A stretch of DNA of 64,000 nucleotides, from NCBI RefSeq assembly GCF_001310815.1, contig NZ_BAZK01000025.1:1-64000 (forward strand), given 5' to 3'. Position numbers and translations under genes: made by a program. This document shows, piece after piece, positions 8,663 to 17,962 of this stretch. The notes below the pieces were generated by a model that was given only the letters and a program-made list of their open reading frames with translations, searched no databases and had not been told where the DNA came from. The DNA comes from Pseudovibrio denitrificans JCM 12308. GTDB lineage: Bacteria > Pseudomonadota > Alphaproteobacteria > Rhizobiales > Stappiaceae. The first letter of the stretch is position 1, and each line of letters opens with the position of its first letter.

Positions 8663-9541
8663 TCAAGCAGATGCTGCTGTTTTTTCAAATGACTTTGCCA
8701 GATGATCGCTCAAAGCATTTGCCGCTTTGAAGTGGCTTTCCTTACCGCGCACCAGCTTTACAACATAGTTTGGCAGTTTTGGCAGGCCTTCCAGTTCCAG
8801 CAAACCAGCGTCGGAGCTGACCAGAGATGAGCGCGGCTGGATGGTGATTGCCATGCCACTTGCTGCTGTCATCTCAACAAGACCGGGATTGCTTGAGCTG
8901 TACTGAATACGGAATGCACGATCATCGTCTTCAAGCGCCTCTACAGCTGCTTTGCGAATCCGGCATTGCTCCAGTCCCACTGCCAATGGCAGTTCCTTTT
9001 CGCTGGCCAGCTTGAAATTGCTGCCAGCTGCCCAAACAAGACGCTCGCTGGAAAGAACGCTTCCCTCAGCATTTTCGGCTTCATCGGCAAGGCTGCCGAT
9101 AATCGCGAGATCCAGTTCACCAGCTTCGAGAGCTTTGCGCAGATCTGCTGCAGGTGCGCAGACGATGGATGCTTCCGCTTTCGGGTTGTTCTTCGAAAAC
9201 TCAAAGATGATTTTCGCGGTTCTGGTTTCATCGATGCCTTCCGCAAGGCCAAGACGAACTTTACCGGTCACTTCCCGCTCCGAGAACATAGCTAATGTCT
9301 CGTCATTCAGGCGAAGCATCTGACGCGCGTGACGAAGCAACAGCTCGCCATCTTCAGTCAGTTTTGAATGCCGCCCTTCCCGTCGGAAGATGGTGCGTTC
9401 AAGCTTGTCTTCCATGCGGCGCATCTGCATGGAAATTGCTGATTGCGTTTTATCGAGTTCTTCTGCTGCTCTTGTGAAACTCCCAGTATCCGCAATCATA
9501 ACCAGAGTTCGCAGAGAATCTAAGTCTAGTAGTGCTGTCAT
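8663..9541 (-). CDS. LysR-family transcriptional regulator (paralogue 2)
   Basis: LysR-type regulator of 292 aa. The winged helix has LRTLVMIADTGSFTRAAEEL and KTQSAISMQMRRMEDKLERT, followed by a substrate-binding-like effector domain. The start at 9541 (MTALLDLDSLRTL) is chosen over 9559 because it matches the family start. It is a paralogue of the regulator at 7014-7913. It converges on the DUF1127 gene, with the terminator at 8601 between. The target and inducer are unknown. Confidence 0.9.
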   Translation of the reverse strand: MTALLDLDSLRTLVMIADTGSFTRAAEELDKTQSAISMQMRRMEDKLERTIFRREGRHSKLTEDGELLLRHARQMLRLNDETLAMFSEREVTGKVRLGLAEGIDETRTAKIIFEFSKNNPKAEASIVCAPAADLRKALEAGELDLAIIGSLADEAENAEGSVLSSERLVWAAGSNFKLASEKELPLAVGLEQCRIRKAAVEALEDDDRAFRIQYSSSNPGLVEMTAASGMAITIQPRSSLVSSDAGLLELEGLPKLPNYVVKLVRGKESHFKAANALSDHLAKSFEKTAASA

Positions 9542-9970
9542 GTCCCCAATCCATAACAATTTGATATGAATATACAGAATTATGGAGGAAAGAAAACCGA
9601 GAGCAGGAACATATTACTTTATTTTCGCAGTCATTTCGCGCTTTTCTGGTGTTTACAGCAATTCATCACAATAATTAATATAATGAAATTGACACTTATA
9701 TTGGATTAGACTCTCGAAAGAATCCAACAGTTCAAATAAAAAACTAGGTAGCGAAGCGCGAATAGAGTCCTGCCATATAATTCGGCTAGTAATTCTCATG
9801 ATAATGGAGAGTTATGCTAGATCTATTCATGCAAAGTGATGATCAGGTGGACGATTAGGCTAACTTTGAACTCTTGGTCGGAACGGAAACGGAGATAATT
9901 GCAGCAAACAACTTTCTCAATTCGTGACTTTCATCACAAAAAGTTATCCTCAGATATCTGTGAGAAATTG
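9542..9970. other. AT-rich intergenic region
   Basis: A 429-base AT-rich gap upstream of the second LysR gene and downstream of the phasin-like gene. It holds an inverted repeat TTGGATT / AATCCAA (9701-9707 and 9721-9727) that could be an operator. No coding sequence, RNA gene or terminator was recognised. Confidence 0.4.
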
Positions 9971-10799
9971 TTACCTATGAGACAGCGTCGGCCAGAAAAC
10001 ACTGCAATATTGCTGCCATGCTTCTCCCTGAGCCTGCTGCATCTTAGCCAATCCCTCTGATAGGTTGGCATATGCGATTCCTTCTTCATTGACTGGCGTG
10101 GAGTGTGCTGGCGAGTTCCATTTGTCCGTGACGAAGGCTCTACTGTTCTTTTAGCCTGTGCTTTTTTCGGAGCAGGTTTTTCAGGATCAATACTCGGCTT
10201 TGGCGGTTCAGGAACGGTGCCTGAAGAGCTTTGCTCCATAGATCCATCATTGGATTCTCAAAGGGCATCATTTGAGACCAGAAGGCTTCGCGGGCATCCA
10301 GAATTGGATTGCGAGCGGCTTCTGTATCCTGATGTAGTTCCGGGCACCCCTTTGCAAAGCCTTGTAAGAATGCTTCCATCATGGTGCGTTGCGGACCAAC
10401 AAGATAGTTCTTCAGCATGTTTCCCTGAGAGAGCATCATCAGGATTGGCATCAGCTCCATCCAACTCTCCATGTTCATGGCATCTTTACGCTTAAAGTGA
10501 CGCTGCATGGCCGAGGCAATGTTTTTATCGCCTGCGAACATGCTCATAAACTCGGAGAACATCGCCTGCTGCGGCATGGCAGTCATCCCCTGCCATTTGC
10601 TCGGATCAGCCCAATTCATGAATGGAAGTTCAGCTTCACCAGATGATTTGGCTCCCGACTTTTCGGAGGCCTTCTTCTCAGGCTGCATAAAAGGCATGAA
10701 GCCGTGACTGGTTTCGCAATAGTCTTTATAAGCCTTTGCGTAGTTCTGACTGAGCATTTCCATAAGGGAAAACATATTGTTATTGGACTGTTGTAACAT
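9971..10799 (-). CDS. Phasin-like helical protein, two frameshifts (near 10240 and 10130)
   Basis: The first frame (from the ATG at 10799, GAGGGG ribosome site) gives a Met/Gln-rich helical protein rich in phasin-like character (FSLMEMLSQNYAKAYKDY) up to PMMDLW near 10240. A second frame then gives a Pro/Lys/Ala linker (PEPPKPSIDPEKPAPKKAQAK), typical of phasin and histone-like tails. A third frame from about 10130 to a TAA at 9971 gives another helical block, LSEGLAKMQQAQGEAWQQYC. Both shifts have the one-base-loss direction seen in the rest of the window and can be repaired by GG to GGG and G to GG. The restored protein has about 276 aa. Assignment to polyhydroxyalkanoate granule proteins is an inference from composition only. 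Confidence 0.5.
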
Positions 10800-10945
10800 G
10801 AGGTTTTCCCCTCGCAAGCTTCTCAAGGCTATTTAATCACCCAACAGACGTAACGTCAGTTCCCTAATTTTGGATGTAGTATTCTGCAAATATTATGTCT
10901 AAGAGACGAAATTTGATTGAATTGGGTTCAATAGTGATGCCTGCC

Positions 10946-12781
10946 CTAAACAATCCGGTAGACATCAACCGCAGCTTCGCGACCGCGTAGCTGATAATCT
11001 CCTAAGTGCACGGTATGAGATTTGTCTGTGAGATGCTCCACAGTGGCACTGCTGGCCAGCGCAATCACACGTGCTTCCGGGTCCACTTGCTTGCCAAGCT
11101 CCTGGAGGCGAGCTGCCACATTCACGGCATCTCCAACGACTGTGTAGTTCATACGCTCGATGGCTCCGATGTTACCTACGACAACCGTTCCGGTATGAAC
11201 ACCAATGCGAAGTCTCGGCTTTTCGATTGCTCCTTCTTCATTTTCGAGCTCGACTGCAAGCCTCTCAGCGATCAGATGCACCGCTTCTATTGCCGCTTCA
11301 GCATGGTTCTCCATCGTTTCAGGTGCACCCCAGAAAGCCATACAGCCATCTCCGATATACTTGTCGATGGTTCCGTGGGTCTGGCTAATGCAATCAGCGA
11401 GTTCCTGAAAGTGTGTATTGAGCAGAGCAGTTGTCTCTTCCGCGGTCAACTTTGATGCAACACCTGTGAAGCCGGCGATGTCGGAAAAAAGTATAGTCAT
11501 CTCACGCAGTTCGGTGCTGTTAAGACCTTCAAACTCTCGCTCCAGAAGTACCCGCACGAGGTCTTTCGGCACATACCTGGAAAATGCACTCAGCGCGACC
11601 CCAGCAGAGTTAAAGGCTTGGTTAGCCTGATCGATCTCTTTCAGTCGTGATCTGGGAAGCGCGCACAAACCTTCCATATGTAACTTGCGAATGGCATTTG
11701 CCTGCACGCCGAGGGCAATGAATGGGTTTGCCAGCTTACGGCCAATCAAAAACATCACCAGAACACCAACCGCAAGAAATGCCGTAGCAGCAACAAAGAT
11801 TTTGTGCAGATTATTAAAGGGTACGCTAAACTCTGAAGCCAGCACATAGCTACCAATGATAATCGGGAAGCGGTTTCCATTCCTCAGATCATCATAGAGA
11901 TAGAGGTAAGTCCCATGGACGGTTGTGTCGATGTGCGCTTCATAGGTCGTATTGAGCGACCTGCGCTGCGCATTGTGACCCCAAATATCGCTGAGCGGTG
12001 TGTTACTCAGGTCTGATATCAATGGTATGGGTTTTGCCACACTAGGCTTGAACTCGAAAAATGCTTCTTCTGAGCTCGCTAGAACCTGATCTCGTCCATA
12101 GAGGATGAAAGGGACTTGAGAGGCTCGCCACTTTATGCGCGCCATCAATTGTCCAAGCAGTGCAGTTGGGTAATCCAATGTGAGCTTGGAGATGGTGTTG
12201 TCAATTGGATTGCGGATGTAGATGGCGAACTGCATGAAGGTTTCGCCGAGACTCTCATCATAATATGGAGGAGCCCACCTGTGATGGCCAACTTCCATAT
12301 CCTGCTCGCTGGGGGGGATGACCATTTTCTCACGAACAGGCTGGTTCGCATGATCCAGCTGTACTGTAATCCGTCGGCCAGTTGGGAATGTATAGGAAAT
12401 CCGCTTGATGTTGGTTTGACGAGATAGGATGGAGATCAACTGTTCTCTCAAAGCCATCGGTGCGTCATAGATCAACGGGTCTGACAGGACTTCCGCTGCC
12501 AGTAACCCCATACGCTCTTCGTTGCGGAAAAAGTCTTCCACCACCTCAAGACCGCGCTCCACAATAAGCGCGCCAGTTTCGCGCATAATCGCAGTGGTTT
12601 GCTTGTTGGTCGCATCCGACACATACAAGAGCATGGAGCCGCCGATTAAGGCCAGCAGCATGGCTGCGCCTATGCTAAAGACAGCGGAGATAGACAGGCG
12701 CCATCTTTTCTTGCTCTTTTTCGCAGAGCGATCTGATTGGGGCTGCTTTTGAGCGTCAGCAGTCTTGTTGTTCAGGTCCAT
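10946..12781 (-). CDS. Membrane-anchored class III adenylate cyclase
   Basis: A 611-residue sensor cyclase. Order: basic N-terminus, membrane span at about 27-52, an extracytoplasmic sensor region of about 275 residues (dCache-like in layout), a second span at about 328-348, a HAMP-like linker, then the catalytic domain from about 425. The two metal Asp are in LFSDIAGFT (about 434) and YIGDG (about 478); the Lys before the second (DKYIGD) and VVGDAVNVAARL (Asp about 551, Asn and Arg following) fit an ATP-specific cyclase. The product is probably cAMP. The ATG at 12781 has GGAGG upstream. It follows rsmE by 23 bases and is probably cotranscribed. The signal sensed is unknown. Confidence 0.9.
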   Translation of the reverse strand: MDLNNKTADAQKQPQSDRSAKKSKKRWRLSISAVFSIGAAMLLALIGGSMLLYVSDATNKQTTAIMRETGALIVERGLEVVEDFFRNEERMGLLAAEVLSDPLIYDAPMALREQLISILSRQTNIKRISYTFPTGRRITVQLDHANQPVREKMVIPPSEQDMEVGHHRWAPPYYDESLGETFMQFAIYIRNPIDNTISKLTLDYPTALLGQLMARIKWRASQVPFILYGRDQVLASSEEAFFEFKPSVAKPIPLISDLSNTPLSDIWGHNAQRRSLNTTYEAHIDTTVHGTYLYLYDDLRNGNRFPIIIGSYVLASEFSVPFNNLHKIFVAATAFLAVGVLVMFLIGRKLANPFIALGVQANAIRKLHMEGLCALPRSRLKEIDQANQAFNSAGVALSAFSRYVPKDLVRVLLEREFEGLNSTELREMTILFSDIAGFTGVASKLTAEETTALLNTHFQELADCISQTHGTIDKYIGDGCMAFWGAPETMENHAEAAIEAVHLIAERLAVELENEEGAIEKPRLRIGVHTGTVVVGNIGAIERMNYTVVGDAVNVAARLQELGKQVDPEARVIALASSATVEHLTDKSHTVHLGDYQLRGREAAVDVYRIV

Positions 12782-12804
12782 GCAGGCCTCCGTTTGAAGG
12801 TAGC

Positions 12805-13554
12805 TTAGAACCAATCTCCCAATTTTGCCTGAACAACGGCCAAAGCCGCGACGGCAGCTGTATCTGCCCTCAAAATTCGGGGGCCGAGCGGAATAGCATG
12901 CACGAAGGGTTTGCTATGGAGCAGCGCCCGCTCTTCCTCAGAGAACCCGCCTTCCGGCCCAATCAGCACAGCCAGAGGCGCTTTTGGTACATCTTTCAGA
13001 GCTTCCAGAGGATTATGAGTGCCGTGCCCTTCATCGCAGAAGATGATTTGACGATCGCCTTCCTCTTGTTCCCATGTGGAGAGCAGTTTCTTGATCTGAA
13101 CCGGTTCCAACACGGAGGGTACAGAAAGCACGCCACACTGTTCGCAAGCTTCGAGCGCGTTGGACTCCATACGTTCCAGTTTGATCTTTGGGTTTTGGGT
13201 GAACTGGGTGATCACCGGACGCAAACGCCCTGCTCCCATTTCAACGGCTTTCTGAACCATGTAGTCCAGCCGTGCCAACTTCAGCGGTGCAAACAGGTAG
13301 TCGAGATCCGGTGTCGGCGTTTGTTCACGTAGTTGCTCGGTGACGATCAGTTCGCAAGACTTACGGCCAGTTGGTAGAATCTGAGCACGCCACTCACCAT
13401 GCTTGCCGTTGAAGACGAGCACCTCACCGCCCTCCTTCATGCGCAGAACATTTAGGAGATAGTTGGCCTGGGCGCGATCTGCCTCCAAATGAAGGCCCGC
13501 GCGTAGTTCTTGATCGACAAATAAGCGTTGCATGCGAAACTCATAGCGTGACAT
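12805..13554 (-). CDS. rsmE: 16S rRNA m3U1498 methyltransferase RsmE
   Basis: Cytoplasmic SPOUT methyltransferase that N3-methylates U1498 of 16S rRNA using S-adenosylmethionine. The N-terminal PUA-like part has MQRLFVD and a GGEVLVFNG loop; the trefoil-knot cofactor site is seen in VLIGPEGGFSEEE and IPLGPRILRADTAAVAAL. The start at 13554 fits alphaproteobacterial homologues, which carry a short extension before RMQRLFVD; the upstream Met at 13590 does not. It is divergent from xseA with 174 bases between. The cyclase gene follows on the same strand. Confidence 0.93.
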   Translation of the reverse strand: MSRYEFRMQRLFVDQELRAGLHLEADRAQANYLLNVLRMKEGGEVLVFNGKHGEWRAQILPTGRKSCELIVTEQLREQTPTPDLDYLFAPLKLARLDYMVQKAVEMGAGRLRPVITQFTQNPKIKLERMESNALEACEQCGVLSVPSVLEPVQIKKLLSTWEQEEGDRQIIFCDEGHGTHNPLEALKDVPKAPLAVLIGPEGGFSEEERALLHSKPFVHAIPLGPRILRADTAAVAALAVVQAKLGDWF

Positions 13555-13728
13555 GGGGGCACCATATGCCAAGCTCACCATAGATACCACGTTGCGCTTA
13601 AAGATTTGCTGGTGAGAACTTAATGTCTCAACAGATGGAAGCGGTTCTCACGGTTCCCCTTTGCAATTGTCGCGGTCTACACTAAGAGGGAATGGATTAA
13701 TTTTTCCGCATATGAAAGAAGCCTGACC

Positions 13729-15261
13729 TTGTCTGAACGCTCCAACATTGCTGAGTATACCGTCTCCGAGATTTCCGGTGATATCAAACGCGAGCTTGAG
13801 GACAAGTTTGGCTATATCCGTGTGCGAGGCGAGCTGGGCCGTGTGAGCAGGCCAGCATCCGGGCATATCTATCTGGATGTTAAAGACGATAAGGCCGTCC
13901 TTTCCGGTATTATCTGGCGTGGCAATGCCTCACGTCTCAAAGTACAGCCCGAGCAAGGACTTGAAGTGATCGCAACCGGTAAGATCACCACCTTCCCTGG
14001 TCAGTCCAAATACCAGATGGTGATTGATAGCCTTGAGCCTGCTGGTGCCGGTGCACTGATGGCCTTGCTTGAGGAACGCAAGCGCAAGCTGGCTGCAGAA
14101 GGTCTGTTCGCAGAAGAACGCAAAGTTGCGCTGCCGCGTATGCCGCGCGTGATTGGCGTTGTTACGTCACCGACTGGTGCCGTTATTCGCGATATTCTGC
14201 ACCGTATCAGCGACCGTTTCCCTCTGCATGTACTGGTTTGGCCAGTACGTGTGCAGGGCGAGACTTGTGGCGCAGAAGTGGCTGCTGGTATTCGCGGATT
14301 TAACGCTTTGGAAGCTGGCGGCGCTATCCCGCGCCCTGATGTTTTGATCGTTGCCCGTGGTGGTGGTTCTATTGAAGACCTTTGGGGCTTCAATGACGAA
14401 GCAGTGGTTCGGGCAGCGGCAGACTCTCAGATCCCATTGATCTCAGCAGTCGGTCACGAAACTGACTGGACACTGATTGATCTGGCTGCTGATGTGCGTG
14501 CACCAACACCGACAGGTGCTGCTGAGTTTGCAGTGCCTGTGAAAGCCGAAATGACCGCTCAGGTGGATGACCTTTCGCGCCGCCTATCAACTGGCCTGCT
14601 GAGATTGGTACAGTCGCGCCGGACAGAGCTGCGGGCCGCCAGTGCTGCGTTGCCAGCTCCACGCGATCTACTTGCACTGCCTCGTCAACGTTTTGATATG
14701 GTGGCTGGCCGTCTTGAGCACGGACTTAAGATGAACACGCAGATACACCGGAACTCTCTGACGGCTGTTTCTTCCGGTTTGCGTCCGATTACGCTGGAAC
14801 GTCAGGTTGCTCAGGGCCGTGAACGACTGCAAGTGCTGAAGGTTCGCGCGGCAACAGCCTTCTCCAATCAGGTTCAGCGACAACGTCTTCGTCTCAGCAA
14901 CTCAGCTGGACTGCTCGGTTCTTTGAGTTATGAGCGCGTAATTGAGCGTGGCTATGCGGTGGTTCGTGATGAGAACGGTATTCCGCTGGCTAGTGCTCAG
15001 GCTGTGCAGGCTGGTCAAGCTCTGAAGCTGGAGATGAAAGGTGGAACAGTGGGTGCCGTTGCTGACGGTGGCGGCGTTACGCCAACACCTCCGCGAGTAG
15101 CAATCCCTACACCAACAGAAGCTGCTGAGCCTTCAGCACCGACCTCACCTCCAAAGAGTTTGGAGGAGCATATGGCTCAGACAAAAGCAAAGCAGGCCAA
15201 AAAACCAGCACGCAAGAAGAAAAATTTAGTTGATCCCGATGCGCAGGGCAGCTTGTTTTAG
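13729..15261 (+). CDS. xseA: Exodeoxyribonuclease VII large subunit
   Basis: Catalytic subunit of exodeoxyribonuclease VII, which degrades single-stranded DNA from both ends together with XseB. The N-terminal OB fold (SEISGDIKRELEDKFGYIRV, GHIYLDVKDD) is followed by the catalytic region: GVVTSPTGAVIRDI, LIVARGGGSIEDLWGFND, SAVGHETDWTLIDLAADVRAPTPTGAAE. A long helical part and a Pro/Lys-rich tail (KPARKKKNL) complete 510 residues. The start is a TTG at 13729 (no in-frame ATG upstream suits). xseB is not in the window. A terminator lies 120 bases downstream. Confidence 0.95.
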   Translation: MSERSNIAEYTVSEISGDIKRELEDKFGYIRVRGELGRVSRPASGHIYLDVKDDKAVLSGIIWRGNASRLKVQPEQGLEVIATGKITTFPGQSKYQMVIDSLEPAGAGALMALLEERKRKLAAEGLFAEERKVALPRMPRVIGVVTSPTGAVIRDILHRISDRFPLHVLVWPVRVQGETCGAEVAAGIRGFNALEAGGAIPRPDVLIVARGGGSIEDLWGFNDEAVVRAAADSQIPLISAVGHETDWTLIDLAADVRAPTPTGAAEFAVPVKAEMTAQVDDLSRRLSTGLLRLVQSRRTELRAASAALPAPRDLLALPRQRFDMVAGRLEHGLKMNTQIHRNSLTAVSSGLRPITLERQVAQGRERLQVLKVRAATAFSNQVQRQRLRLSNSAGLLGSLSYERVIERGYAVVRDENGIPLASAQAVQAGQALKLEMKGGTVGAVADGGGVTPTPPRVAIPTPTEAAEPSAPTSPPKSLEEHMAQTKAKQAKKPARKKKNLVDPDAQGSLF

Positions 15262-15380
15262 AAGGACCTGCGGAGGAATACCCTCCATATCCTCATTATT
15301 GCGAGATTAAAAGATCAGGGCTATATTGAGGAAGAGAAAGGGAGCCAATGCCCCCTTTCCCGATGGCTTATTTTAGAATT

Positions 15381-15420
15381 GCACGGAACCAGAGGACCAG
15401 TCTGTTCCGTGCTTTTTCTA
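15381..15420 (+). terminator. Rho-independent terminator after xseA
   Basis: A perfect 9-base stem GCACGGAAC / GTTCCGTGC (15381-15389, 15404-15412) followed by TTTTTCTATTTT. The 345-base gap it sits in (15262-15606) also holds a weaker GAAAGGG / CCCTTTC hairpin at 15336-15359; the rest shows no recognisable gene. Confidence 0.88.
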
Positions 15421-15606
15421 TTTTGAACCTGAGTTCAAGCTTCATCCATCTACCACCTCCTTCACCAGGCGTTGCTACGATCGGAGTGCCTAACTTCTCC
15501 GATTGCGTGGACTGGCTCACGCTGCTGCTTTGCAAAGAAGGTGGGTTTCTGGATGCTATCGACCCTTGGCAGAAATCTCTATCCGAGAGACTTGGGGGCT
15601 AAATTG

Positions 15607-16500
15607 CTAAGCAGAGGTAGGCTCCTTGCTCATCTCAACCGCATCTTTCAGCAAGGCGATATGGAAACTGCCGTTTTCCTTGAAACCAATAGCTTCATAT
15701 GCTTTTGCGGCGGCTGGATGATCCGTGAACAAGACTGACTTTTGCACTCCACTAGCTCTAGCAGCGTTAAGTGTGAGGGCAACTGTGATGCGGGCGTAGC
15801 CGTTGTTACGGTGTTCTGGCGGTGTCCAAACTGGACCGACCTGAACGATTTCAGGCAATGTTGCGTTGAAACCACTGAGAGAGACTGGTTCACCATCATT
15901 CAACAGTACCCATGCAAAGTCACCTTCCTGCATTTGACTGACACGATTTCGGATATGCTCATCGTGTTCCGCACTCGGCTCACCGCCGAATGCCTCAAGC
16001 TCGTAGGCTTTGAGCCAATCGAATAGGAGCTGAATGTCCGCTGCTGATGTTGGGATGAGCTTAAATTTGTCAGCGAGTGCCTTATCTGGCAGCTGAAGAT
16101 CTTCCAAAGCCAGCTGATAGAGGCCTTCGCTGCGATTGGTGTTATAGGCCTCATTGGGAAGATCAAGCTGGTCCAGCACATAGAGTGTCTGCTCACCTTC
16201 TCCCACCATCCCAGCAATTGGCCGATTGGCATTTTTCAGGAAGTACGTTGTTAACGCAGCAAGCGCAGCCTGTTCAGGCGCCTGCACCATCAGATTTCCG
16301 TTCCAGAAATGTGCAATAACGCCTTTGACTTCACCCTTATCATCGAAAGCAGCCCAATACTCTCCCGAGTAAAGTTCACCTGTATAGTTCAGGCCTGATT
16401 TATCGATGTTGTTGAGCAGAAACATGGAGCTGTAGGCGTGGTTCATAAGGAACTGCCAAGTAGCTTCTTTGTGTTCATTAGATAATTTTTCGATTTTCAT
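15607..16500 (-). CDS. GNAT-family N-acetyltransferase
   Basis: A 297-residue protein whose C-terminal third is a GNAT acetyltransferase domain. The acetyl-CoA site is in VGPVWTPPEHRNNGYAR (motif A, Q/RxxGxG/A variant) and the final strand in AKAYEAIGFKENGSFHI. The N-terminal half, with a TWQFLMNHAYSSMFLLNNI start, resembles the extra domain of other FR47-like alphaproteobacterial members. The substrate is unknown. It converges on xseA and is the last gene before the TRAP operon on the same strand, separated by a strong terminator. Confidence 0.82.
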   Translation of the reverse strand: MKIEKLSNEHKEATWQFLMNHAYSSMFLLNNIDKSGLNYTGELYSGEYWAAFDDKGEVKGVIAHFWNGNLMVQAPEQAALAALTTYFLKNANRPIAGMVGEGEQTLYVLDQLDLPNEAYNTNRSEGLYQLALEDLQLPDKALADKFKLIPTSAADIQLLFDWLKAYELEAFGGEPSAEHDEHIRNRVSQMQEGDFAWVLLNDGEPVSLSGFNATLPEIVQVGPVWTPPEHRNNGYARITVALTLNAARASGVQKSVLFTDHPAAAKAYEAIGFKENGSFHIALLKDAVEMSKEPTSA

Positions 16501-16540
16501 GGCAATTCTCTTTGTTGGAAATCACGAAGTATGGCGCAGT

Positions 16541-16572
16541 AAAAAACCCCGGTCCACTGACCGGGGTTTTCC
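16541..16572. terminator. Bidirectional terminator
   Basis: AAAACCCCGGTC / GACCGGGGTTTT with a short loop (16543-16570), flanked by A and T runs so that it works in both directions. On the minus strand it ends the TRAP operon just after dctM. Confidence 0.9.
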
Positions 16573-16595
16573 ATTATCTCAACTGATCGTCCGCA

Positions 16596-17962
16596 TTACA
16601 TCAAGGATGGCAGGAACGTGATAATTGCCGGGAAGGCTACCAGCACGGCCACAGTCAGGACATCAGCCACAAAGAACGGGGTTGCTCCGCGGAAAACTTC
16701 CTGAACCGGTATGTCCGGACGAACACCCGAGACCACAAAGCAGTTCAAGCCAATAGGCGGTGTGATCAGACAAAGCTCCGCCATTTTCACCACGATGATG
16801 CCGAACCAGATCGCACACGCTGCACCAGACATGCCGAGCGTGCTTTCTGCAGCGCTGACATCCAGACCACCATTGAGTGCCATGATCGCTGGGAAGACCA
16901 CTGGCAGGGTCAAAACCAGCATACCAATCGCATCCATGAACATGCCGAGCACTGCATACCCAAGCAGGATGCAGACGATGATCATCATTGGTGGATAATC
17001 CAGCGAGACGATGAACTCACGGAATGCATCTGGCAGCCCCGCGAAACCGAGGAAACGCACGTAGACCAGCACACCCCAGATGAGAGTAAAGATCATCACT
17101 GTCAGCTTGGCTGTTTCATGAAGAGCCAGGAAAAGCTGCTTGGTGCGCATGCCTTTGTAAAAGGCTGTCAGCAGCACAACAAACGCACCACAAGCACCCG
17201 CTTCTGTTGGCGTGGCAAAGCCGAAGTAGAGGCTACAGAAGATAATGAGGATCACGCCGATGATCGGGAAAGTTCCCGGCACAGACTCGAAACGCTCTTT
17301 CCAACTGTAACCACCAATGGCTGGAGCACCGCCCTGCCAAGCAGCAATGACGTAGATGATCGCGGCGTAGATAAGGACGGAAACAACACCCGGCAAGAAA
17401 CCAGCCATAAGCAGCTTGCCGACGCTCTCTTCCACTAGAATGGCGTAGATCACGAGGATTGCGCTTGGCGGGATGAGGGAAGCCAGCGTACCACCAGCCG
17501 CAACAACAGCTGCTGAGAGGCGTTTGGAATAACCTGCGGCCAGCATTTCCGGGATTGCTACGCGGGCAAACACCGCAGACGTTGCAGTTGAAGCACCGGA
17601 TACAGCGGCGAAACCTGCTGTTGCGAAAACCGTACCGATCGCCATGCCACCCGGCAACCAGCCGAGCCAGCGTTTGGATGCCTCGAACAGGTGTTTGGTC
17701 AGGCCCGCATAGTAGCAAGGAAGCCGATCAGAATGAAGGTTGGCAGCACGGACAAGGCGTAGGTGACTGACTTGGAATGTGGGATTGTGCCGGCCATTTT
17801 GGCAGCGGTCATGACACCACGTTCGAAGCCCAGACGCATGGAGAAAATCGCAATCATTCCAACAATGCCGACGAAGGCGGCAGCGAAAGCCACACGAACA
17901 CCGATGATAACGAGGAGCAGGAGCACCCCGGTCATGATGAGGCCGATATCAAACGGGGTCAT
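16596..17962 (-). CDS. dctM: TRAP transporter large permease (DctM), frameshifted near 17709
   Basis: The 12-span large membrane subunit of a tripartite ATP-independent periplasmic transporter, which uses the sodium gradient. The N-terminal part (17962-17709) ends in LSVLPTFILIGFLA and then breaks; the rest resumes in another frame, YYAGLTKHLFEASKRWLG, through GGMAIGTVFATAGFAAVSGAS, LIPPSAILVIYAI and GLNCFVVSGVRPD. Adding one C at about 17709 (GC-TAC to GCC-TAC) rejoins them to the normal length of about 455 residues. The ATG overlaps the end of dctQ by four bases. Confidence 0.9.

Noticed and set aside
8527..8730. Plus-strand reading of 67 codons spanning the terminator at 8601
   Set aside because: It crosses a strong terminator and the end of the LysR gene, and lacks a ribosome site.
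15348..15602. Plus-strand reading of 84 codons after xseA
   Set aside because: It runs over the xseA terminator and has no recognisable family; the sequence is better explained as a non-coding gap.
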